Shown piece after piece: positions 1 to 5,025 of a DNA stretch of 5,025 nucleotides. Source of the DNA: Comamonadaceae bacterium (lineage in GTDB: Bacteria; Pseudomonadota; Gammaproteobacteria; Burkholderiales; Burkholderiaceae_C). The translations under genes and the position numbers were made by a program. The notes below the pieces were generated by a model. It had not been told where the DNA came from. It saw only the letters and a program-made list of their open reading frames with translations, and made no database searches. Position 1 is the stretch's first letter. Each line of letters begins with the position of its first letter. The stretch is from NCBI GenBank assembly GCA_947475495.1, contig CANJNX010000099.1, positions 1 to 5,025 on the forward strand. Reading direction: 5' to 3'.

Positions 1-1431
1 GTATTCAAAGCGGGCCGCAAACCGCACCATCGCTTCGGATAAGCCTTCGGCAATCCAGCGCCCGCCCCCTGGCAAGGCGGCAACCACTGCTTGTTCCGAG
101 CCATAAGAGTGAAGACCCGGAGGCAAGCTGAGAGACACTTGCATCTGCGCTGTGTCTGGTGACCCCACCAAAGCCAGCTTATGGGTTTCTGAGAGCGTTC
201 CAGAGCGAAGCAACTTGCTTTCCACACAGGCGTCCAACACGTCTTCGGCCATGACACGGTAAGTGGTCCACTTTCCCCCTGTCACTGTCACCAAACCACT
301 GCGGCTGATTTCAACCGTGTGCTCACGGCTGATTTTTTTGGTGGCTTGCGCTGTGTCATCTTGTTGTTTGACCAGCGGCCGCAAGCCCACCCAGATGCTT
401 TTGATATCGCTTGGGGTCGGAGCTTTGCGCAAATAGCGCCCTGCTTCCCGAAGAATGAAATCCGTTTCTTCTTGGTAAGCCGTCGGCTCGAGCGCCAAAT
501 CTTTGGATGGCGTATCTGTCGTGCCCAATACGACTTTTCCCAGCCAAGGCACCGCAAACAACACGCGTCCATCCGATGTCTTGGGGACCATGAGCGCGGC
601 ATCCGAGCCCAGAAACTCACGGTCCACCACCATGTGCACCCCTTGGCTAGGAGCCACCATGGGTTTTACATCCGAGGGGTGGTCTGTGTCAGCGCGTGTG
701 CCGTCGTTTTCTCGCAGGGCGTCGACCCACACCCCCGTCGCATTGACCACGCAGCGGCTGCGAATACGGTATGTTTTTTCGGTAAAGGTATCAACGCACT
801 CCAAGCCCGCAATTTTTCCGTTCTCATACTGCAGCTGATCTGCGCGGCAATAGTTCAACAACAAAGCACCGCGCTGTGCTGCAGTTCTGGCAATCGCTAT
901 AGCCAAACGTGCGTCGTTGAACTGCCCATCCCAGTATTTCACCCCGCCCCGTAATCCCTTGGCTTGCGCCATGGGTAGCAATGTTTGGGTTGCGTCGCGG
1001 GATAAAAATTCTGTTTTTCCCAGGCCCGCTTTCCCCGCCAGTTGGTCATACAAGGTCAAGCCGATGCCATAAAAAGGCGTTTCCCACCAGCGGTAGGACG
1101 GCATGACGAAGGCCAAAGGCTGCGCAATATGGGGCGCGTTGTGCAGCAAGGTGCTGCGCTCATGCAGCGCTTCTCGTACCAGTGAAATATTGCCTTGGGC
1201 CAGGTAGCGAACGCCCCCATGCACCAATTTCGTAGAACGTGAAGACGTTCCTTTTGCGAAATCATGGGACTCCACCAAAACCACACTTAAACCGCGCGCG
1301 GCCGCATCCAAAGCAACACCCAAACCCGTCGCACCACCGCCTACAACGGCAATGTCATACGTGCAGTCCTGCGCCAAACGGGCGAGCAACTGGGCACGCT
1401 GGGTGAGAAGCAAAGCGGTGTCGCGGGACAT
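1..1431 (-). CDS. glpD: Aerobic glycerol-3-phosphate dehydrogenase GlpD, C-terminus cut by window edge
   Basis: This is a membrane-associated FAD enzyme that oxidises sn-glycerol-3-phosphate to dihydroxyacetone phosphate and passes electrons to the quinone pool. The frame is open from ATG at 1431 to base 1 (477 codons, no stop), and roughly 40-60 residues should lie beyond the edge. The N-terminal Rossmann motif GGGATG is at residues 31-36, with the ribose-binding Glu at 54. The family signature GTSSRSTKLVHGGVRYL spans 61-77. GLRPL starts at 349 and GGKWTTYR spans 385-392. By motif context R75, H266, R351 and K387 match E. coli GlpD active-site residues R54, H233, R317 and K354, with a nearly constant offset, so the enzyme looks intact. 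It follows glpV after 130 nt that contain a terminator-like hairpin, so its expression may depend on read-through. The start is uncertain. ATG 1431 gives a family-like N-terminus but has no Shine-Dalgarno. An in-frame ATG at 1473 has AGGA 10 nt upstream. Confidence 0.95.
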   Translation of the reverse strand, partial: MSRDTALLLTQRAQLLARLAQDCTYDIAVVGGGATGLGVALDAAARGLSVVLVESHDFAKGTSSRSTKLVHGGVRYLAQGNISLVREALHERSTLLHNAPHIAQPLAFVMPSYRWWETPFYGIGLTLYDQLAGKAGLGKTEFLSRDATQTLLPMAQAKGLRGGVKYWDGQFNDARLAIAIARTAAQRGALLLNYCRADQLQYENGKIAGLECVDTFTEKTYRIRSRCVVNATGVWVDALRENDGTRADTDHPSDVKPMVAPSQGVHMVVDREFLGSDAALMVPKTSDGRVLFAVPWLGKVVLGTTDTPSKDLALEPTAYQEETDFILREAGRYLRKAPTPSDIKSIWVGLRPLVKQQDDTAQATKKISREHTVEISRSGLVTVTGGKWTTYRVMAEDVLDACVESKLLRSGTLSETHKLALVGSPDTAQMQVSLSLPPGLHSYGSEQAVVAALPGGGRWIAEGLSEAMVRFAARFEY

Positions 1432-1483
1432 AAGAATGTATAAAAATTGGCATGCAGAGTCCCCTGCCCCCATGGGCGAGAGA

Positions 1484-1487
1484 TCCT
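1484..1487 (-). promoter_or_regulatory. Possible Shine-Dalgarno for an upstream glpD start (ATG 1473)
   Basis: On the minus strand AGGA lies 10 nt before an in-frame ATG at 1473-1471, which would add 14 residues to GlpD. The ATG at 1431 has only an A/T-rich stretch before it and no purine-rich ribosome site. The added residues (beginning MGAGDSACQF) do not look like part of the family, so the two lines of evidence disagree. I kept 1431 for the gene and mark this site as the alternative. Confidence 0.4.
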
Positions 1488-1499
1488 ACTTTGTCCATG

Positions 1500-1528
1500 A
1501 AAAGCCGTGCAGCAGAACACTGCACGGC
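1500..1528 (-). terminator. Hairpin plus short U-run between glpV and glpD: terminator or attenuator
   Basis: The arms gccgtgcag (1504-1512) and ctgcacggc (1520-1528) are perfect 9-bp complements around a 7-nt loop. Read on the minus strand, the stem is followed at once by UUUUC. The U-run is short for a strong intrinsic terminator, so partial termination, or 3'-end protection of the glpV message, is more likely than a full stop. It begins 33 nt past the glpV stop codon and ends before both possible glpD starts. Confidence 0.65.
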
Positions 1529-1561
1529 CACCCTTCAGTTCGAGTTCATCACCCGAATGGA

Positions 1562-3292
1562 TTAACGAACCTTGCCAGCTTTCCACGCATTGAGCAGCGT
1601 GTCATAGGCAATCGTTTCACCCTTTGGCTTTTCATTTGCCAATTTCTTCCATGGGGCGCCTTTGTCACTGAGGTACTTGTTCGGGTCACCTTTAGGATTG
1701 AGCTTAGGCGGGCAATTGGCCATGCCAGCGCGCTCAAGGCGGCCCATCACATCGTCCATCTCATTGGCCAGGTTATCCATGGCTTCTTGCGGCGTTTTTT
1801 CACCCGTCACAGCCACTGCCACGTTCTTCCACCAGAGCTGTGCAAGCTTGGGGTAGTCAGGCACGTTGGTTCCTGTGGGAGTCCAAGCCACACGCGCTGG
1901 GCTGCGGTAAAACTCCACCAAACCACCCAGCTTGGGCGCCATGTCGGTCATCGCCTTGGACTGGATATCTGATTCCCGGATGGGGGTCAGACCCACAATG
2001 GTTTTCTTCAGCGATGTAGTCTTCGCGGTCACAAACTGCGCGTACAGCCAAGCAGCAGCGACTTTATTGGCATCGTGGTCTTTAAAGAAAGTCCATGAGC
2101 CTACGTCCTGGTAGCCGTTTTGCATGCCTTGCTTCCAGTAGGGGCCGTTGGGGCCAGGGGCCATGCGCCACTTTGGTGTGCCATCGGCTTTCACGACGGG
2201 CAGACCGGGCTTGATCATGTCAGCAGTGAAGGCGGTGTACCAAAAGATCTGCTGGGCAATTTGGCCTTGTGCTGGCACGGGGCCGGCTTCACCAAATGTC
2301 ATGCCGATGGCTTCTTTGGGCGAGTATTTCTTCATCCAGTCGATGTACTTTGTCAAAGCATAGACAGCGGCTGGTGAATTGGTCGCTCCTCCGCGGGCCA
2401 CGGATGCACCCAGGGGCGTACAGCCGTCTGCAGAAGCGCGGATACCCCACTCGTCAACCGGCTTGCCATTGGGAATACCAATGTCTGCAGTGCCCGCCAT
2501 GGAAAGCCATGCATCGGTAAAGCGCCAACCCAAGGAAGGATCTTTTTTGCCGTAATCCATGTGGCCATAAATCGGCTTGCCGTCAATGGTCTTGACGTCT
2601 TCCGTAAAGAAGGCAGCGATGTCTTCGTATGCGCTCCAGTTCAAAGGAACACCGAGTTCGTAGCCGTACTTGGCTTTGAACTTGGCTTTGAGCTCGGGCT
2701 TTTCAAACAGATCAGCGCGGAACCAATACAAATTGGCAAACTGCTGGTCAGGCAACTGGTACAACTTTTTATCGGGTCCGGTTGTGAAGCTGGTACCGAT
2801 AAAGTCCTTCAAATCTAAGCCCGGGTTGGTCCACTCTTTACCTGCGCCAGACATATAGTCCGTCAAGTTCATGACCTTTCCATACCGGTAGTGGGTTCCG
2901 ATCAAATCGGAGTCTGTGATCCAGCCGTCATAAATTGACTTGCCCGACTGCATCGAGGTTTGCAGTTTTTCGACCACATCGCCCTCGCCAATCAGGTCGT
3001 GCTTGACCTTGATCCCTGTGATTTCTTGAAAGGCCTTGGCCAATGTCTTGGACTCGTACTCGTGGGTGGTAATGGTTTCAGAAACCACTGAAATTTCTTT
3101 GACGCCTTTGGCTTGCAGTTTTTTCGCTGCGTCAATAAACCACTTCATCTCCGCAGCTTGCTTGTCTTTGGACAAGGTTGAGGGCTGGAACTCACTGTCG
3201 ATCCACTTTTTGGCTGCTGCCTCATCCGCCCAAGCGCTGTTTGACAACGCGCAAGCGATTGCGACGGATACCGCTGAATACCGCAACTTCAT
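1562..3292 (-). CDS. glpV: Glycerol ABC transporter, periplasmic substrate-binding protein (GlpV-like)
   Basis: This is a 576-residue secreted solute-binding protein of the large extracellular family-1 type. It would capture glycerol in the periplasm and deliver it to the GlpP/GlpQ permease. The signal peptide has a short basic N-region (MKLR), a hydrophobic core, and a predicted cut after AWA at residue 22, leaving DEAAAKKW at the mature N-terminus. The stretch at about 71-138, with SETITTHEYESK, EGDVVEK and YDGWITDSDLIGTHYRYG, is what I recognise from the rhizobial GlpV family. The protein is well above the roughly 400 residues of MalE-type binding proteins, but this is normal for this family. 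The mature chain has only two cysteines, C291 and C527. The ATG at 3292 is chosen because GAGGAG sits 7 nt upstream; a TTG at 3307 would overlap that site. It lies between the DUF2160 gene and glpD. Glycerol as substrate is inferred from family and neighbours; another polyol is possible. Confidence 0.93.
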   Translation of the reverse strand: MKLRYSAVSVAIACALSNSAWADEAAAKKWIDSEFQPSTLSKDKQAAEMKWFIDAAKKLQAKGVKEISVVSETITTHEYESKTLAKAFQEITGIKVKHDLIGEGDVVEKLQTSMQSGKSIYDGWITDSDLIGTHYRYGKVMNLTDYMSGAGKEWTNPGLDLKDFIGTSFTTGPDKKLYQLPDQQFANLYWFRADLFEKPELKAKFKAKYGYELGVPLNWSAYEDIAAFFTEDVKTIDGKPIYGHMDYGKKDPSLGWRFTDAWLSMAGTADIGIPNGKPVDEWGIRASADGCTPLGASVARGGATNSPAAVYALTKYIDWMKKYSPKEAIGMTFGEAGPVPAQGQIAQQIFWYTAFTADMIKPGLPVVKADGTPKWRMAPGPNGPYWKQGMQNGYQDVGSWTFFKDHDANKVAAAWLYAQFVTAKTTSLKKTIVGLTPIRESDIQSKAMTDMAPKLGGLVEFYRSPARVAWTPTGTNVPDYPKLAQLWWKNVAVAVTGEKTPQEAMDNLANEMDDVMGRLERAGMANCPPKLNPKGDPNKYLSDKGAPWKKLANEKPKGETIAYDTLLNAWKAGKVR

Positions 3293-3380
3293 GATATGTC
3301 TCCTCAATTGTTAAAAACCCCAACCAACAAGGCCTATTCGACTCTAGGGGAAATTGAGCCGATCCTTACCCAGCTTTCAC
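3293..3380 (-). other. 88-nt leader between the DUF2160 gene and glpV
   Basis: This is the longest gap among the transporter genes. Its upstream end holds the distal arm of the 15-bp hairpin. Its downstream end holds the glpV Shine-Dalgarno. Between them, the minus-strand RNA has CUCAAUU (3358-3352) complementary to AAUUGAG (3309-3303), and CCCC (3350-3347) opposite GGGG (3321-3318). Together these could form a long-range stem that partly covers the ribosome site. I see no convincing sigma-70 promoter here. Confidence 0.5.
3300..3305 (-). promoter_or_regulatory. Shine-Dalgarno of glpV
   Basis: The minus strand reads GAGGAG, then 7 nt, then the ATG at 3292. This strong site fixes the glpV start and rules out the TTG at 3307, which lies within or next to it. 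Part of the site (3303-3305) can also pair with a sequence further up the leader. Confidence 0.85.
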
Positions 3381-3408
3381 TCATCCTTTGCTTAGGATGA
3401 GTGAAAGC
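3373..3408 (-). repeat. Perfect 15-bp inverted repeat: intercistronic RNA hairpin over the DUF2160 gene stop codon
   Basis: The arms gctttcactcatcct (3373-3387) and aggatgagtgaaagc (3394-3408) are exact reverse complements with a 6-nt loop. The upstream arm in the transcript encodes the last residues of the DUF2160 protein, and the stop codon (3383-3381) is inside the downstream arm. No U-run follows (the RNA continues UGGGUAAGG), so this is not a standard intrinsic terminator. The likely role is protection or processing of the mRNA between the permease part and the binding-protein part. Confidence 0.8.
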
Positions 3409-3689
3409 AAAGCCATTGAAAATACAAAACTAAACCAAATCGAAGGGTCCTCGCCCAAATTGAACCATTGGGCAAAACGCCCGCTCAAGCCGACATAAGC
3501 CAAGTTCACATACGCCGCGCTGAGTAAACCAATGAATAAGCGATCGCCACGGGTGGTCTCCATTGGCAAAAAACCTTTGCGCAAAACGGTAGGTGACTTG
3601 ATTTCCCACGCAGTCATTCCCGCCAACATCAGGCCAATGCAACAAAAGAAAACCGTCACCGGCGTCGTCCATGCCATCCACTCAAACAT
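3381..3689 (-). CDS. DUF2160-type small integral membrane protein of the glycerol ABC operon
   Basis: This 102-residue protein is mostly hydrophobic. Likely membrane segments are at about 8-29, 51-69 and 82-98, joined by a conserved-looking polar stretch (WEIKSPTVLRKGFLPMETTRGDR) at about 28-50. It has no signal peptide, so it should sit in the inner membrane. Its length, sequence type and place between the second permease and the binding protein match the DUF2160 (small integral membrane protein) family seen in glycerol ABC operons. The rhizobial counterpart may be the gene called glpU, though I am not certain of that name. Its function is not known; an accessory or assembly subunit of the importer is the simplest inference. 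The start at ATG 3689 is supported by AAGGAG 9 nt upstream. Longer in-frame readings would run back through glpQ. It follows glpQ by 14 nt, and its last codons lie in the 15-bp hairpin. Confidence 0.88.
   Translation of the reverse strand: MFEWMAWTTPVTVFFCCIGLMLAGMTAWEIKSPTVLRKGFLPMETTRGDRLFIGLLSAAYVNLAYVGLSGRFAQWFNLGEDPSIWFSFVFSMALLSLILSKG
3386..3412 (-). repeat. Alternative 8-bp stem that competes with the 15-bp hairpin
   Basis: The sequences ctttgctt (3386-3393) and aagcaaag (3405-3412) are exact reverse complements with an 11-nt loop. They share bases 3386-3387, 3394-3404 (as loop) and 3405-3408 with the 15-bp hairpin, so the two structures exclude each other. In transcription order the 8-bp stem can form first, before the far arm of the longer stem is made. 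The longer stem should be more stable. Whether the switch matters is unknown. Confidence 0.45.
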
Positions 3690-3698
3690 ACGCACCCA

Positions 3699-3704
3699 CT
3701 CCTT
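3699..3704 (-). promoter_or_regulatory. Shine-Dalgarno of the DUF2160 gene, touching the glpQ stop codon
   Basis: AAGGAG on the minus strand begins with the final A of the glpQ TAA stop (3706-3704) and lies 9 nt before ATG 3689. A terminating glpQ ribosome would sit on this site, which suggests coupled translation. It also decides the start against the in-frame GTG at 3695, which is too close. Confidence 0.8.
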
Positions 3705-4516
3705 TAAACGCGGCCCATCGCAAAACCTTTTGCGATGTAATTGCGAACAAACCAAATCACTATCGCACCTGGAACAATCGTTAACACCCCCGCAGCGGCC
3801 AAGGTCGCCCAATCCATTCCAGCAGCTGAAACCGTTCGGGTCATGGTCGCAGCAATGGGTTTGGCGTTGACACTGGTCAGGGTTCGCGCCAACAGCAACT
3901 CAACCCAACTGAACATGAAACAGAAAAACGCCGCTACGCCTACGCCTGCTTTAATCAAAGGAATGAAAATTTGGATAAAGAAACGGGGGAAGGTGTATCC
4001 GTCAATATAGGCGGTTTCATCGATCTCGCGGGGAATACCACTCATAAAACCTTCCAAAATCCAGACGGCCAAGGGCACGTTAAACAGCAGATGGGCCAGC
4101 GCCACGGCAATGTGCGTATCCATCAAGCCCACCGAGGTGTAGAGCTGAAAGAAAGGCAGCAAAAACACGGCCGGTGGCGTCATGCGGTTGGTCAATAGCC
4201 AGAAAAATACATGTTTATCGCCCAAAAAACTGTAGCGCGAAAACGCATAGGCCGCTGGCAACGCAACACACAGAGAAATCACCGTGTTGATGCCCACGTA
4301 AATCAAACTGTTGATGTAACCTGAATACCACGCAGGATCGCTCAGAATGGTTTTGTAGTTATCCCACGTGAAGTGGTTGGGAAGCAAGCTAAACCCCGCC
4401 ACGATTTCATTGTTGGTCTTGAACGACATGTTGATCATCCAGTAGATGGGCAACAACGCAAACACCACGTAGGCCAGCATGAATAGCGAGCGTTTTTGAA
4501 ATTTTGGCTTATGCAT
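3704..4516 (-). CDS. glpQ: Glycerol ABC transporter, inner-membrane permease (GlpQ-like, MalG type)
   Basis: This 270-residue integral membrane protein is the second half of the permease dimer. A basic N-terminus (MHKPKFQKR) precedes about six membrane segments, near 11-29, 70-93, 104-125, 136-157, 190-208 and 242-262. The cytoplasmic EAA loop that docks the ATPase is at about 164-187, with ETAYIDGYTFPRFF and the closing IPL. The C-terminus, KGFAMGRV, resembles that of other MalG-type subunits. Its length is normal. The ATG at 4516 is chosen because a near-perfect Shine-Dalgarno, AAGGAGGTG, lies just upstream; an earlier in-frame start at 4546 would lie upstream of that site and deep inside glpP. 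It overlaps the end of glpP by 8 nt and is followed 14 nt later by the DUF2160 gene. This glpQ is a permease and should not be confused with the E. coli glycerophosphodiesterase of the same symbol. Family assignment is firm; glycerol specificity comes from context. Confidence 0.93.
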   Translation of the reverse strand: MHKPKFQKRSLFMLAYVVFALLPIYWMINMSFKTNNEIVAGFSLLPNHFTWDNYKTILSDPAWYSGYINSLIYVGINTVISLCVALPAAYAFSRYSFLGDKHVFFWLLTNRMTPPAVFLLPFFQLYTSVGLMDTHIAVALAHLLFNVPLAVWILEGFMSGIPREIDETAYIDGYTFPRFFIQIFIPLIKAGVGVAAFFCFMFSWVELLLARTLTSVNAKPIAATMTRTVSAAGMDWATLAAAGVLTIVPGAIVIWFVRNYIAKGFAMGRV

Positions 4517-5025
4517 GGCCCACCTCCTTGGTCTGGGTTCCCACACGCTGCATCCAGTTATACAAAATAAAACACATCAGCAAGATGATCAGAAAGTAAA
4601 TCAAGGAAAACGCTGCCGCGGGGCCAAGGTCAAACTGACCCACCGCCTTTTGCGTTAAGAACTGCGACAAAAAGGTCGTCGAGTTTCCTGGGCCACCACC
4701 AGTCAGTACAAAGGGCTCGGTGTAAATCATGAAGCTGTCCATGAAGCGCAGCAACACTGCAATCATCAGCACGCCACGCATTTTTGGCAACTGCACATAG
4801 CGAAACACATCGAGTTTGCTTGCGCCATCTATGCTTGCGGCCTGGTAATAGGCATCGGGGATGGACCGCAAACCCGCATAGCCCAGCAAGGCAACCAGCG
4901 GCGTCCAGTGCCATATATCCATCAGCAACACCGTAAGCCAAGCGTGTAGCGCGTTACCGGTGTAGCTGTATTCAATCCCCATGCCTTGCAAAGCTGCGCC
5001 CATCAGCCCAATGTCGGTGCGCCCA
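4509..5025 (-). CDS. glpP: Glycerol ABC transporter, inner-membrane permease (GlpP-like, MalF/UgpA type), N-terminus beyond the window
   Basis: This is the C-terminal 171 residues of the first permease subunit. The frame is open to the right edge and the internal ATG at 5003 is not its start. Three membrane segments are visible, at about 26-50, 84-102 and 135-156 of the fragment. The EAA loop for ATPase contact is at about 59-80, with YYQAASIDGASKLDVF and the closing QLP. The downstream FVLTGGGPGNST stretch (105-116) is typical of MalF/UgpA-type subunits. Family members are close to 290 residues, so over 100 residues are missing. The stop at 4511-4509 overlaps the glpQ start in the 8-nt sequence ATGCATAA, which points to coupled synthesis of the two permease halves. 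The ATPase genes are expected further right. The permease call is firm; the glycerol assignment rests on glpQ, the DUF2160 gene, glpV and glpD downstream. Confidence 0.92.
   Translation of the reverse strand, partial: GRTDIGLMGAALQGMGIEYSYTGNALHAWLTVLLMDIWHWTPLVALLGYAGLRSIPDAYYQAASIDGASKLDVFRYVQLPKMRGVLMIAVLLRFMDSFMIYTEPFVLTGGGPGNSTTFLSQFLTQKAVGQFDLGPAAAFSLIYFLIILLMCFILYNWMQRVGTQTKEVGHA
4521..4529 (-). promoter_or_regulatory. Strong Shine-Dalgarno of glpQ, inside the end of glpP
   Basis: The minus strand reads AAGGAGGTG, 4 nt before ATG 4516 (6 nt counted from the GGAGG core). It lies within the last codons of glpP and fixes the glpQ start. Confidence 0.85.

Noticed and set aside
319..954. 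Long plus-strand open frame (211 codons) opposite glpD
   Set aside because: It lies entirely within the glpD frame on the other strand, its translation resembles no family I know, and it is rich in His/Cys/Arg as expected for an antisense shadow.
1432..1446. TATACA-like -10 box just before the glpD start at 1431
   Set aside because: It matches only four of six consensus bases, no -35 element lies at the right distance, and the transcript would start at or after the ATG.
1352..1972. Long plus-strand open frame (206 codons) across the glpD/glpV junction
   Set aside because: It covers the end of glpV, the hairpin and the start of glpD. The protein has no recognisable motif, and the frame runs through intergenic sequence only by chance lack of stops.
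3293..3372. Separate promoter for glpV
   Set aside because: TTGTTG and TTAACA-like hexamers occur, but no pair with acceptable spacing is convincing.
3690..3812. N-terminal extension of the DUF2160 protein to 143 residues
   Set aside because: The extension runs inside glpQ, is not membrane-like, and ignores the AAGGAG site placed for ATG 3689.
4517..4546. Earlier in-frame start for glpQ
   Set aside because: It would lie upstream of the AAGGAGGTG site and add a non-family Trp/Arg-rich decapeptide inside glpP.
1..5025. Mobile elements, CRISPR arrays, tRNA or rRNA genes
   Set aside because: No direct-repeat array, transposase frame, cloverleaf or rRNA-like sequence was seen on either strand; the window is ordinary metabolic operon.

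Overview
All recognisable genes in this window lie on the minus strand. They form one compact block for glycerol uptake and oxidation that runs off both window edges. In transcription order (right to left) they are: the C-terminal part of an inner-membrane permease (glpP-like), a second permease (glpQ-like), a 102-residue DUF2160-type membrane protein, a large periplasmic binding protein (glpV-like), and an FAD-dependent glycerol-3-phosphate dehydrogenase (glpD) that lacks only its C-terminus. The set matches the ABC-type glycerol importer described in rhizobia, here with glpD as the last visible gene. The two ATPase genes (glpS/glpT) that usually accompany it would be expected beyond the right edge. 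Glycerol kinase is not in the window.

Organism: the moderate base composition (slightly over half G+C by eye), the protein sequences and the operon type suggest a Gram-negative proteobacterium. A betaproteobacterium of the Burkholderiales/Comamonadaceae is my best guess. This is inference, because there is no rRNA or other phylogenetic marker here.

Layout: 5025-4509 glpP (partial); 4516-3704 glpQ, overlapping glpP by 8 nt; 3689-3381 DUF2160 gene, 14 nt after glpQ, with its Shine-Dalgarno touching the glpQ stop; 3380-3293 an 88-nt leader; 3292-1562 glpV; 1561-1432 a 130-nt gap; 1431-1 glpD (partial). The first three genes are packed for coupled translation. The two larger gaps, on either side of the binding-protein gene, each carry a perfect RNA hairpin. 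One is a 15-bp stem over the stop codon of the DUF2160 gene. The other is a 9-bp stem followed by four U's after glpV. The binding-protein cistron is therefore bracketed by structure, which fits the common need for far more binding protein than permease.

How it works together (family knowledge): GlpV captures glycerol in the periplasm, GlpP/GlpQ form the channel driven by the ATPases, the kinase makes glycerol-3-phosphate, and GlpD oxidises it to dihydroxyacetone phosphate, passing electrons to quinone. The role of the DUF2160 protein is unknown. I see no mobile element, CRISPR array, tRNA or rRNA, and no dramatic new system. The points worth following are the RNA structures and the DUF2160 protein.
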